Shown here: in pieces, positions 22,688-34,209 of the stretch
How positions within the stretch are numbered: the first letter of the stretch is position 1
Layout: every line of letters begins with the position of its first letter
Source of the DNA: Bedellia somnulentella
Taxonomy: Eukaryota > Arthropoda > Insecta > Lepidoptera > Bedelliidae
DNA length: 64,000 nucleotides
Reading direction: 5' to 3'
NCBI GenBank assembly: GCA_963576735.1
Contig: OY755172.1
Location: forward strand, 2,170,001-2,234,000
The notes under the pieces: model-generated
Seen by the model: the letters and a program-made list of their open reading frames with translations, nothing else
What the model was told of the DNA's origin: nothing
The model's database searches: none
Program-made: the position numbers and the translations under genes

Positions 22688-22928
22688 ACATACATATAAA
22701 CATATACTCACGGCCACGAATCCAAAAAAGGAGTAGCCAGAGCTTCAGAATAAGAAATTCCTCAGCTACTTTTGGAAACTAAAGTGGACAAAAGATTATA
22801 ACCTAAGGGTGATGCGTTTCCAACCTCATCGCCCAACAACTTCTTTAAAAGCCCTAAAACCCTTAGTTGCCTCTTACGAACACCCATTAATAGAAATGGG
22901 GTGGTGCTATGCTAAGCCGACGCTGCAA
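22688..22928 (-). repeat. SINE-A, full length, diverged
   Basis: Antisense copy with several substitutions (ccaacctcatcgcccaacaa, ggggtggtgctatgctaagc). Confidence 0.85.
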
Positions 22929-23240
22929 CCATTTAATGAGTTCATAATAAGTCCTGCCTACCGCTTAAGAATGGAGCAAATCAGGTTGAAGTCACTTTAT
23001 TCTTAGAACCGTCTTTAACCAAATAAGTTAGTCATCCTTTACATATGCTAAAACATGCCTGTCTGGGTTTTACTCTCCTCAAATAGAAACATGCATACAT
23101 TAACATCACGACTTAGTGAGCGGCTACTTCCAAAAATAAAAAAATAAAGTAAGTTAATGATCAAATATTAGCCGGTTTATACGCTATTCGATTGGTAAAA
23201 AGTATGAAAAGTCAGAAAAACAAAAACATAGTGTATTCGC
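22929..23240. other. AT-rich spacer, nothing recognised
   Basis: No exon-like or repeat-like sequence was seen. Confidence 0.4.
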
Positions 23241-23242
23241 AA

Positions 23243-23323
23243 ACATAGTAGAAGTTTGCTTAGATCGTTCAAAGTGGTGATTCATAGTCTCTACCTACCC
23301 CTATGGGAACTAATGGCATGAAT
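23243..23323 (+). repeat. RTE LINE 3' tail fragment, diverged
   Basis: gatcgttcaaagtggtgatt and ctacctacccctatgggaac align with the LINE terminus. Confidence 0.75.
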
Positions 23324-24100
23324 ATTTATATTTTATTATTTTATTTATTTTACATTGTTCGGAAAACTCACAGCAACTTAAACTTATATAAGTACAAATC
23401 ATAACATTTCTATAAGCCAATTAAGAATATTATGAATGTATGAATTTATATTATATTTCCAGAAATAATGCATATGACGTTTTTCCATGAGCTAAATCCC
23501 ATTAACACGCCAACGTATTTTCCTAGTGGCATCCAGCCTAAAGCTTAAGCACCATAAATAATCCGAATATATAGTAAAGAACCTTCAAACAGCCCACTCA
23601 AATAAACCAAGTAATACAGACAAGTATAAAAAGTGAAAGTAGTATTACCAAAACCGCACAGGCAAAGGCCACGGACCTGTATGTATGTTCGCATTGCATC
23701 ACACATACATCTGTTGTGCTATTCATTGACCATCTTGTCTTTCTGACATAATACGGACTCTTTTATGATTAGACAGGTTCAATAAAATTATCTGTTTTGA
23801 TAGGATTATCTTTTAATATATGTCAAGGTCATATTGAACTGGTGTTTGTTTTATAATAATGATATTTTAAGTTTTGTACCGGCTTCGCGAGGTAATTTAA
23901 AGCCTTTACATTGTAATCCATTCAGTCATATTAGGATTGTTAATGATGAAATAAATAAAATAGATTTAGTAGATACAAAAATTTACTTATAGAAATATTC
24001 AATCTCAACCCACTTCATAAAATAAATGTAACGTAGAACAACTAAATTGTAGGATACATGATTCAAATCATTCTGGATTTATTTGGCTATCTAGATTTTT
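23324..24100. other. AT-rich spacer, nothing recognised
   Basis: No coding or repeat features were identified. Confidence 0.4.
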
Positions 24101-24104
24101 ATAC

Positions 24105-24483
24105 ATACTACATACATATACTCACGGCTATATTTCCCTAGAAGGGGTAGCCAGAGCTAAGCAATTATACACTCCTCAGCCTTTTTTGGAAGTTGAGTGG
24201 GGACAATATGTTAAAAATAAAGGTTTTTGGTGATGGGTCTCCAAAACCATTAAAACCATTTATTTAGTCGTAAATGTGGGTGTAGTTTACATAGATCTTC
24301 TATTGTACAATTGTATCCATACACATTTGACCCTTGCGGGTATACAACTCCAACCGCATCGCCCAAAAATCCAATAAAAAGCCCCAATACCCTTAGTCGC
24401 CTCTTACGACACCCGTGGGTAGAAAGGGGTAGTGACATTCTAAGCCGGCACTACACGGCAATCTAAGCCGGCACTACACGGCA
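24105..24483 (-). repeat. SINE-A subfamily b with a 105-bp insertion
   Basis: The antisense SINE is split after ggtgatgggtctccaa by about 105 bp (24242-24346), resuming at ctccaaccgcatcgcccaaa. The repeated ctccaa suggests an insertion with a 6-bp duplication. The 23-bp head end containing tctaagccggcactacacgg is also tandemly doubled. Confidence 0.85.
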
Positions 24484-24810
24484 ATTATAGATATAGAGTA
24501 GATTAGAATTATAATTATAGATTATTATATAGGCTATATTTAGATATGTACATCTGGGTCTATTTTAAATTAAAATATGTTAGAAGCTTTAATGGCGAGC
24601 CAATTATACTTTAAGGGAAGTTATTCGTTCCGCTTTTCGGCTTACTCTCTATCGTGTGGGCAAACCGTCTAGACAAAGTGAACAACAGATTTTTCTTGGA
24701 TATAAGCACTTTTTCGTGGGTGTTGTACAAGGTCAAAGGATAAGTTTTGAGACATCTGCTGCGAACTAAGAATTGGTGACGGTCTTTTTCAAATATATTA
24801 CAATAATGAC

Positions 24811-24965
24811 GAGGATATTCGTGCGTGGCCTAGAAGAGGTTGTGGGTTCGAATTCCGATGGGAGCATTCATTTGTGATGAATATGAATTTGCTTTTCTTC
24901 GTCGAATATCGTCAAGTTAGTATTCACGGTTGTTGTATCTGTACAAAGAGTCAATCAAGTAATTA
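24811..24965 (+). repeat. Possible tRNA-derived SINE fragment
   Basis: gttgtgggttcgaattccga resembles a pol III B box with its flank, and gcgtggcctagaagagg precedes it. No complete tRNA fold was found. Confidence 0.4.
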
Positions 24966-25347
24966 GTCAAGTCAATAATTTATTTTGTTACGATCTCAAA
25001 AAATCCCATAACTTAGTCGCCTTATATAACAACCTAGGTAAAAGACGTGGTAGTACTAAAATAAAACGACAAACAAGACAAGTTGACAAACACACTGCCC
25101 AGAAATATGGCCATGATTAGTCGGTTATAGAAAGATAGGTATTTAAATAAATTAAATGACCGGTGCTAACTAAATATACCGTTGTACATCAATAACGCTG
25201 AGAGATGAATTGTATCCGATTGAAACGATGAAACCTGGTTCCCACACTTATGGTGAGTATTCACGGATGCTAGTCATGCATAAAACTAGTTCACACCAAA
25301 AGGTAGACAGTAATAACGCATATCGACGACTAAAGTGACTCAACCCA

Positions 25348-25597
25348 AACATACATACATATACTCACGGCTGTAAATCCCTACAAGGGGTAGCCAGAGC
25401 TGAGGAACTAGAAGTTCCTCGGCCACTTTTGGAAAGTAGAGTGGGGAAAAGATGGTAAAAATAAAGGTTGTTGGTGATGGGTCTCCAACCGCATCGCCCA
25501 AAAATCCCTTAATAGCCCCAATACCGTTAGTCGCCTCTTACGTACACCCACCGGAAGAAATGGGGTAGTGCTATTCTAAGCCGACACTACACAGCAA
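25348..25597 (-). repeat. SINE-A, full length
   Basis: Near-consensus antisense copy. Confidence 0.95.
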
Positions 25598-25599
25598 AA

Positions 25600-26255
25600 T
25601 TTTGGATAAATGAGTAAACCGTGTGGAATAACCCATAAAAGTATAAGTGACCGTCTTATTTTTTTGAGTTTGAAAAGGAGTGATCCCTACGAAAAAGAGT
25701 CTCCATATTTTTTATGCGGTGGCGCGGTAACTTATCCATTTTTGTTTATTTTTTATGGTTAACTCATTCATCCAAATTTCCGAGTTAGGCTACTTTAGTT
25801 CTCACTGTGCGATATGTTTTTATGTATCAGCAAATATGCCGATTGGTGTGTACTATATTAAAAGTATTTAAATAACAGCTTAAAAAAATAGTTAGGGGGG
25901 TTGCAGTCTAGATCTACTTAGATTTACAACACTTCGTGGTAGAGTATGGTCAAGTCACCCTTCCCAGAGTATGTACGAGCCCCTCTGTATAGACATACAT
26001 GAAATGTTGATAATTGGCCCAGATTCTTTGATTATTCTTACACCACCTACTAGAAAAGATGGAGTTACGCTAATCTTAGCCTACACTATGCTGCAAACTT
26101 CTAAAATAACTATTAGATCATACCATTGAAACCTTTTTTATGTTGTAGATACCTACGTTAAAAATTGTTGTCATTTTATGTTTGAGAAACGTTCGTTCAA
26201 CCAGAGATCTCAATATACTATTTTAAATAGGTACGGGTTATTTTTAACCCGGGTT
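25600..26255. other. AT-rich spacer, nothing recognised
   Basis: No coding or repeat features were identified. Confidence 0.4.
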
Positions 26256-26260
26256 ATTTT

Positions 26261-26492
26261 TCACGGCTACAAATTGCAAGAAGGGGTAGCCAGAGCCAAG
26301 GAATTAGAAAGTCCTCAGCCGCTTTTGGAAATTTGAGTGGGGAAAAGATAGTAAAAATAAAGGTTGTTGGTGATGGGTTTCCAACCGCATGGCCCAAAAA
26401 TTCCTTAAAAGCCCCAATACCGTTAGTCGCCTCTTACGTACACACACCGGAAGACATGTTGTAGTGCTATTCTAAGCCGACACTACACAGCT
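26261..26492 (-). repeat. SINE-A lacking its TATG tail
   Basis: The antisense copy starts at cacggctacaaattgcaaga. The (CATA)n end is absent, replaced by ttatttt. Confidence 0.9.
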
Positions 26493-26719
26493 AAATTTTT
26501 AAATAGCCATTTATGCAAATTACTAATATTTTCTGTGATGACGGTTTGACGCTTCAATAAGTTTTGAATACTAAGGAAGACACATCTATACCTGCACGAA
26601 TATACACAGCTTAAAAGTATTAATTCTTACATGGTCTTGCCATACTATTTAACTTAGTTCTACGATGTCAATATCCGTTTTGAAGGGTTACTAGTATAAT
26701 CATAAATACATACGTAGTG

Positions 26720-26967
26720 TGCCGTGTAGTGCTGGCTTAGAATGTCGCTACCCCTTTCTACCCACGGGTGTCGTAAGAGGCGACTAAGGGTATTGAGGCT
26801 TTTTATTGGATTTTTGGGCGATGCGGTTGGAGATCCATCACCAAAAACCTTTATTTTAACCATCTTTTCCCCACTCAACTTCCAAAAGTGGCTGAGGAAT
26901 TTATAATTCCTTAGCTCAGGCTACCCCTTCTAGGGAAATATAGCCGTGAGTATATGTATGTGTATGT
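26720..26967 (+). repeat. SINE-A, subfamily b, full length
   Basis: It begins gccgtgtagtgctggcttag and carries the ttttattggatttttgggcg word. It meets the next copy tail-to-tail. Confidence 0.95.
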
Positions 26968-27104
26968 ACATACGTATACTCACGGCTATAAATCCCTAAA
27001 AGGGGTTACCAGAGCTTCAGAATCAGAAAATTTTTCAGCCACTTTTGAAAATTAGGTAGGGAAAAGAATAAATAAATGTTTTTGGTGATGGGTCTCCAAC
27101 CACA
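26968..27104 (-). repeat. SINE-A, 5'-truncated
   Basis: Antisense tail and body up to gggtctccaaccacat, directly abutting the preceding sense tail. Confidence 0.9.
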
Positions 27105-27390
27105 TTTTTTTTTAAGTAATATAATCATGTAAACGTAATATTTATTCTATATATTATTTAATTAATTTATTTAATTGATTTTTTGTGACATTGTATTAAT
27201 TGGTACGTTTTTATTATTTGAATTTATTTGTATTTTATAGCTACGTTTTATGTTTTTAAGTTATTTATAGTGTGCTATGTATGGGGTACTAGCCTGAAAA
27301 AAATGATTATTTATCTAATTTAATAAACCATGTACTGTTCTGTACACCCCAATCTGATTTGTGATACAGATCAAATTGAGGTAAATAATA

Positions 27391-27599
27391 ATACATACAT
27401 ACATACATATACTCGCAATTCCTCAGCCACGTTTGGAAAGTTGAGTTGGGTAAAGATGGTAAAATAAAGGTTGTTGGTGATGGGTCTCCAACCGCATCGC
27501 CCAAAAATCCCTTAAATAGCCCCAATACCGTTAGTCGCCTCTTACGTACACCCGTGGGTAGAAATGGGGTACTGCTATTTTAAGCCGACACTACACATC
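27391..27599 (-). repeat. SINE-A with internal deletion
   Basis: About 50 bp between catatactcgc and aattcctcagccac are missing. The rest is near consensus. Confidence 0.9.
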
Positions 27600-28300
27600 A
27601 ATTAATAATATGGCTAAATAAAATATAGTTGTGTCACAGGGTTTTTATATAGAGAAACCGCAGCAGAGATATACGGCTTGAAGGCGGTCGTTTCATGTCA
27701 CTCTACTTTGAGTTGTTAATAAAATCGTAAGAAATTGCACTCACTGAAAAGCAAACATGTTGTTGATTCAGATGATTTTGATGAACTTATTATAAAATAG
27801 GCGGTCCTACATGTAAATGTTCCTGCGACATATAATAATAAAAGTTTACTTCGTATATTTGTCAGTAATACAACTTAAAGCGACACCTCTAAATAAATAT
27901 CCAAATAACGTTATTTCCATTCAACTAAAAACCAAAATTACTATTCACGATGAATTAAACCTCTATACCTATACCCAATAATTGAACATGGGTCATCACC
28001 AATTTCCCAATGCATAAATGATGAAGTTGATGATGAAAGCCGATTTAATCACCAAACTAAACTACTCTAAAATCTGTAGCATTCGGACAATAGAAATTCT
28101 AAACAGCAAAGCGGTGTCGTATCTTTAGAACCAGTTGTTCAGGAAATTAACGGTCCTTATCACGAACTACACAATATTTATAAATCTCTGTCGACGTAAT
28201 ACTAGTTGGGTATAAACTTGTTTCTGAGCGGCGGTTGGTACTACTAAATTTTCCAATAATCACTTAAATCCTCCACTGTCGAGTTGCTGAGTCATTATTA
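27600..28300. other. AT-rich spacer, nothing recognised
   Basis: No coding or repeat features were identified. Confidence 0.4.
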
Positions 28301-28304
28301 TAAA

Positions 28305-28551
28305 CATACATACATATACTCACGGCTATAAATCCCTTTAAGGGGTAGCCAGAGCTAAGGAATTAAAAATTCCTCAGCCACTTTTGGAAGTTGCGTGGGG
28401 AATAGATGGTGGAATAAAGGTTGTTGGTGATGGGTCTCCAACCGCATCGCCCAATAAACCCTTAAAAGCCCCAATACCGTTAGTCGCCTCTTACGAACAC
28501 CCACCGGCAGAAATGGGGTAGTGTTATTCTAAGCCGACACTACACAGCAAA
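28305..28551 (-). repeat. SINE-A, full length
   Basis: Near-consensus antisense copy. Confidence 0.95.
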
Positions 28552-29240
28552 AAATTATTATAAAACATTTAGAATTGTGATCAATTTTTAAACTTGTTTG
28601 TTGTTTGAGTGTTGACTGTAATAAATAGATTCCGAAACCACTCAATTGAATTAAAAAATATGATATCAATAGGAGCCTTCAATCTACCTACAGATGAAAC
28701 TTAGGCTTGCATCATACTGAATTTGATAGGAGATCTCTTCAGTTTTAACACAGTGTTAACACTCAAGATACCTTTACGCCCGATTTCTGAACTGAGTATT
28801 CCAGCTGATATCAACTTAAGTATCGTTCTGTCGCATTGAAATCTTAACAACCGAATGAGACAAAACGATACTTAAGTCGTTCTCAGCTTGAATACTCAAT
28901 TCAGAAATCGGGCGTTAATATTTGTAAAATTACACTACGTGCGAAGCTGAAGCTGTCTACTAGTTTCAAACTGTCATAACTTTTAAGTATTAAAGGCTTT
29001 AAACAATACACATTCTATGTTGCAACTAAATTGACACATTGTTTTCAAATCCCGTCCTATTGGCGACAAGCTAACAAGGCTAACCACTCATTGAAATTTA
29101 GATTGCGACTTTGAACCAGTCTTTACCAGTACAGATACTTCATTTAAATGATCTAATTGGTTTTACATTCAAAGTAGGTATTATGTTTGTCCGGGACTAC
29201 TTCTATTGTTTTAGCCTACGCGGTTAATTAAGATAATAAG
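28552..29240. other. AT-rich spacer with an imperfect inverted repeat
   Basis: cgcccgatttctgaactgag (about 28778) is mirrored by ctcaattcagaaatcgggcg (about 28893), giving arms of about 60 bp in an otherwise featureless stretch. It may be a small MITE. Confidence 0.6.
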
Positions 29241-29243
29241 TAA

Positions 29244-29487
29244 TACATACATACATATACTCACGGCTACAAATTCCTTAACGGGGTAGCCAGAGCTAAG
29301 GAATTAGAAATTCCTCAGCCACTTTTGGAAGTTGCATGGGGAAAAGATGGTGAAATAAAGGCTGTTGGTGATGGGTCTCCAACCGCATCGCCAAAAAATC
29401 CCTTAAAAACCCCAATACCGTTAGTCGCCTCTTCCGTACACCCACCGGAAGAAATGGGGTAGTGCTATTCTAAGCCGACAACACAGA
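29244..29487 (-). repeat. SINE-A, full length
   Basis: Antisense copy with a small deletion at the head (ccgacaacacag). Confidence 0.95.
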
Positions 29488-29544
29488 AGATTCTATAATC
29501 ACCTATATATAGTTATACCTATGTATAGGTAGGTGGTTTTTCTA

Positions 29545-29772
29545 TATACATACAAACATACATATACTCACGGCAATGAATCTCTAGAAGGGGTAGTCAG
29601 AGCTTCGGAATAAGAAATTCCTCAGCCACTTTTGGAAGTTAAGTGGGGAAAAGATAGTAAAGTAACCACACCGTCCAAAAATTATTAAAAAGGCTCAATA
29701 CCCTAAACTGCCTCTTACGAACACCCACGGGAAGAAATTGGGTTGTGCTATTCTAATCCGGAACTACACAGC
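29545..29772 (-). repeat. SINE-A, diverged
   Basis: Antisense copy lacking the ggtgatgggtctccaacc block. Confidence 0.9.
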
Positions 29773-30200
29773 TACTTTTTCTATATAACCAATCGAAAAG
29801 AAGTGATGAAATGAAACAAAAAAATATCGTAACATCTATGCAATACGTTCGGTAATATTATACATTACTACATCATTCGCTCATATCTTCATTCGATAGT
29901 CATCAATAATTTGTGTGGCCGCAAACAGCATGATAATTATTCGGTAATAAAATTAATTTCAAAATGGCGCGGAGGTTGCGATTGTATCATGATTTTGCCG
30001 CGCTTTTGGTGTTATGACGTTTGTTAATGTCATCGTTTTCCCGCCCATCTTTTTGTTAAACATTTTGCGCCTACACGAATAACAGTATAAAGTTTTATGT
30101 GGTAAAAATATCCATAAAGGTTAGATCATATTAAAGGATGATGCCATTGCAGTATAGTATAAGCAGAAAAATATTCAATATAATATAGGTATATAGGGCG

Positions 30201-30275
30201 GCAAAGGGAGTTGTGAGGATCGTGCAAAGTAGCGATCGATAGTCTCTGCCAAATAGGAATAAGAGCGTGAGTATT
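30201..30275 (+). repeat. RTE LINE 3' tail fragment, diverged
   Basis: ggatcgtgcaaagtagcgat and cgatagtctctgcc match the LINE end. Confidence 0.75.
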
Positions 30276-30364
30276 ACTAAGTTAGTAAATATATTCCTGG
30301 CGAATTGAAATACCTACCTTTGAAGGAATAGGTACCACCACTTTATTCCTAGGTACCTGTCTAA

Positions 30365-30600
30365 AGCCATATGGTAGACAACATATCAAGCGTCTGAATG
30401 GGTGAGGGAAACAATCGTGAGAAAACCCACACATCAAAGTTATATTTGATGACTCCAAAGACTGAATTATGCATAGTCTTAAAACCGAGTCATTGTAATA
30501 AATGGTGATTATCGGGCTCTTAATATACTGTCCAGGAATGTTATGTTATTCTTAGCATTAGATGGTACCTCCGCCTGGATAAAATGATACCTGGATATTG
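30365..30600 (+). repeat. Diverged tRNA-SINE body
   Basis: gggtgagggaaacaatcgtg and agaaaacccacaca match the body of the fuller copy at 40880-41262. Confidence 0.6.
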
Positions 30601-30657
30601 AGCTCATCAACCCAAAATCACTTTTACGACATCCGCGAGAAGAAAAGCATTAAGAAA

Positions 30658-30750
30658 GACATACATACATACATTTACTCACGGATGTAAATCCCTAGAA
30701 GGGGTAGCCAGAGCTAAGAACTCAGTAATTTCTCAACTACTTTTGGAAGA
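30658..30750 (-). repeat. SINE-A, 5'-truncated
   Basis: Only the antisense tail and about 70 bp of body remain. Confidence 0.9.
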
Positions 30751-30759
30751 AAGACACTT

Positions 30760-31440
30760 CACAACTAAACTAACTCTTGATGTTTTTCTTCTATTTGAAT
30801 AGGATAATAAGTTATATGCATGTTAAACTGAGTGTTAGATTTATGATTTCATAAATGTTCGTTTAAAATAACTTCATTACCGTCCAAGTCTACATTTATC
30901 TCATCTTTCATTCACAAATCCTCTTCCAGAAAACTAATTAAAGGCTTGAAAGCGCAATCATAACTCGGAATGAGATTTCCAAAAAGGACATAAAATAATT
31001 TCTATAACCATTAAGGTTCAAAAGCCTTTTTATGGGCACATAAAGACAATACAAGCAACCTCTCGGGCAGTTAAATATTAAAACTAACCTTTACGATTCG
31101 CGTTAACTACTCAGTCTTTCAGATAAGACCTAAAGTTGTAAACGTATTTAATACCAACTGAGTATGAGGTTATTGTCATTGTAATTATATTTATATAAGT
31201 CAGTGACTTATTTTATAACAATAATAATGAATGGTTTATGCAATATACTTTTAAAAAATGGAATTCCGGCTTATAAAGAGCTTATTCCATTTGTCTGAAT
31301 GAAGATGTCTGAAAGCCACAGAATCTGAATTCAGGCTAGTGGAATAACGTTCAAACTGAAATTTGTGTAGTGGAATAACAAGCGTCTGGGGCAGTAACTT
31401 CGAAGGACGTCTGAATTCAGCAACGACAAAGTGTAATGGA
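30760..31440. other. AT-rich spacer, nothing recognised
   Basis: No coding or repeat features were identified. Confidence 0.4.
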
Positions 31441-31446
31441 ATAAGC

Positions 31447-31663
31447 TCATAAGCCGTAAGGGTTTCGTAAGAGGCGACTAAAGGTATAGTGACTTTTTAA
31501 GTGTTTTTTTGGGCGTTGTGATTGGAGACCCATCACCAACTATACCTTATTTCTACCATCTTGTCCCCGATCAATTCCAAATGCGGCTGAGGAGCTCCTG
31601 GCTCTGAAGCTTTGGCTACCCCTTTCTGGGATTTACAGCCGTGAGTATATGTATGTATGTATG
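31447..31663 (+). repeat. SINE-A, 5'-truncated, diverged
   Basis: It runs from gtttcgtaagaggcgactaa to cagccgtgagtatatgtatg. Confidence 0.9.
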
Positions 31664-31896
31664 ACGTATATAGCGCTAAAGGAAATATTAAATCTCCGTA
31701 AAAATATACAACAACATATTTAGTTTCTTACTGTCTGTCTGTCTGTCTGTAACACGATCTTTATTTTTCAAGCCTTTCTTACTTCTCTCACCCTTATCTT
31801 ACTTCTCTTACATGCTCTTTTACTATTCTCACTTCAGACTCTATATAAAGAAACTATAAGAAATTTGTGTTCAATCAGGTATGCATGGCATAAAAC

Positions 31897-32068
31897 TCAA
31901 ATTCCTCAGCAACTTGTGAAACTTGAGTGGGGAAAAGATGGCAAAATAAAGGTTCTCCAGCCGCATCGCCCTATAACTTCTATGAAGGCCCAAAACCATT
32001 AGTCGCCTCTTACGAACAACCATGTGTAAATATGGGGTAGTGCTATTCTAAGCCGACACTAAACAACT
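31897..32068 (-). repeat. SINE-A lacking its 3' tail
   Basis: The antisense copy starts at aaattcctcagcaac. The tail and an internal block are absent. Confidence 0.8.
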
Positions 32069-32149
32069 AGCAAGTGTTTTTAAAGGCTTCGATTTTGTTA
32101 TACGATGTTTTTTTTGGATTTTTCATCTCTTCTGGATTAAATATGATAT

Positions 32150-33357
32150 ATTCAATTCAATTCAAATCATTTATTTCAGATAATAATAATCCATATTACA
32201 TAATAGAAGAATTTAAGTATTAATGTCAAATATAAGATTAATATAAAAATAATAATAATAATAAAACAATTCATGATTACAAATAACAAAAAATAATAAT
32301 AAATTAAATCAATTAAACAAAACTTCTAAAACATTAATTAAATTACAATTATAAAATAAAACATACACGATTAAACTTAATATTCAGATGTAGGAGGAAC
32401 CACTAGCATGCAGTCGCATCCACCTCACAAACATCAGCGAATCCCACCGCTCAGCCAATACGCTCAGGATACCATTCGAACCGCCACGCATTCGCCGCAT
32501 CAACGAAGCGCATCTTTTCCTCATGATTGCATGGAAATCATCAACATGAGCCTGTGCAAACATTGCTGAAGCGCTGCAAAAACGTGGCATCCCCAACAAT
32601 ATCCTGAATGCATTGTTATACTGAATGTTCAGATCCTTGTATGCCCGATTTGTAAAGCTGGCCCATAGGCTGCACGTGTAAAAGGTCTGGCAGTATGCCT
32701 TAAATAATGTTAATTTCACTTGTCTAGTACAACGCGCAAACCTGCGCGCCAGCATATTACAACGGACGGACAAGGACCTACGCTCCCTCTCAATGTCAAC
32801 ATTATCACACAAGTCATCGGTAACCCAGTGACCCAGATACTTAAATGAACTAACCTGGTTCAGCGGCACCCCGGAAAGAGTTACTTGTGGTACATTTGAG
32901 TAACTTTTGTTACCTGACTTAAAAATCATAAATTCACTCTTTTTCGCGTTGTATCTGAGCCCGTGAGCCACCGCGTATGATTGACAAATGTTTATGAGTC
33001 TTCGAAGCGCCCCAATCGATGGACTCAGCAGCACCATATCGTCCGCGTAGCTAATATTGTTAATGCTTACCCCGTCTATTGAACAACCGACACCGGTGCT
33101 ACTGAGCTCACCGATGAGTCGATTCATATACAAGTTGAAGAGACGAGGCGAGCTCAACCCCCCCTGTCTCACCCCGCAGTCCAACCCATACATATCTGAG
33201 TGTGCACCCGCCCAGCGCACCCTGTTCCGTTGGTTTCCATACCAAAACCTAAACAATTTAATAACTTCCTGTGGTACCTCCGTTTCACTTTCTAACTTCT
33301 GCCAAAGCTTGTTGTAACATACTAAGTCAAAGGCTTTAGACAAATCGGTATAGATCG
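32150..33357 (-). pseudogene. 5'-truncated CR1/Rex1-like LINE
   Basis: A 319-codon open frame (33343-32384) encodes the reverse transcriptase from SKAFD onward: CGVRQGGLSSPRLFN, then NISYADDMVLLSPS, NAKKSEFMIF and FKYLGHWVTDD. The frame is intact but lacks the endonuclease and the N-terminal half of the polymerase. The 3' region is AT-rich and ends aaatgatttgaattgaattg on the minus strand, a short repeated terminus of CR1-type elements. Clade assignment is by motif style only. Confidence 0.85.
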
Positions 33358-33654
33358 GTGTACCTCGGCTGGTATAGTACTGTACAGTCTGCTTTAGGCA
33401 GAGGATATATAGTACAGTATCATTTAATATAAAAATAACTTGTAATTGATTGAGACTATTTTGGTTGCTGTCATAACAATACTATGAATCATTATATCAA
33501 AGTATGATATCACACACACGGAAAACATTTTGGAAGTATTGTCTATCATAATTTTATTTAAATCCCGTAACAAGGTGTGGCATCATTCCTTTATCATTTT
33601 TATATTTGCCTTAAGTTCATACATTTGACGTATATATAAATCATCCATACTAAT

Positions 33655-34110
33655 CCATACTTAATATTATAAATTGGAAAGTGAGTTTGTTTGTTTGTTT
33701 ATTTGTGCCGCTTTCACGCCGTAACTACTGAACCGATTGCTTTGAAATTTTGCAGACGTATAGTGAGAAGTCCAGATTAAATAATAGGGTACTTTAAATC
33801 CCGGGAAAATTATATTCCCGAGGGAAAACTATAATATTGTTTGCTTGCTGGATGGATTGGAGATGGCGCTGTGTATGATTTAAAACAAGGTGATATATTG
33901 CAAACCAATATAAACATGTAAATTTAGAAGCTAAATGATACGATAATGTATCCTTGAGAATGAGGAATTCCCGAGGGAAAATTGTTTTATCGTCTAAACT
34001 GTTTTTTTACATTATAAGTATTTACGTTACGTTAGTTCTTGAGGTATGCAATAGATGGCGCTCTGGGTATTTTTTAAACCGGGGTATCGACTATCGATGT
34101 TTTTTAAGAT
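33655..34110 (+). repeat. Helitron-like repeat, left piece
   Basis: taatattataaattggaaag, a run of gtttgtttg, and cgccgtaactactgaaccga are the typical start of a repeat abundant in Lepidoptera. Its usual ending appears at 39040-39076. Family assignment is from memory of its style. Confidence 0.5.
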
Positions 34111-34209
34111 ACGTAAGAAGTGGAATATATTGCGCTTTAACCTGTAGCTCATACAATTACTCGGTGCACTTTTCGAATCATTTACCTACTTTCTGTTTTA
34201 TCTTTATTC

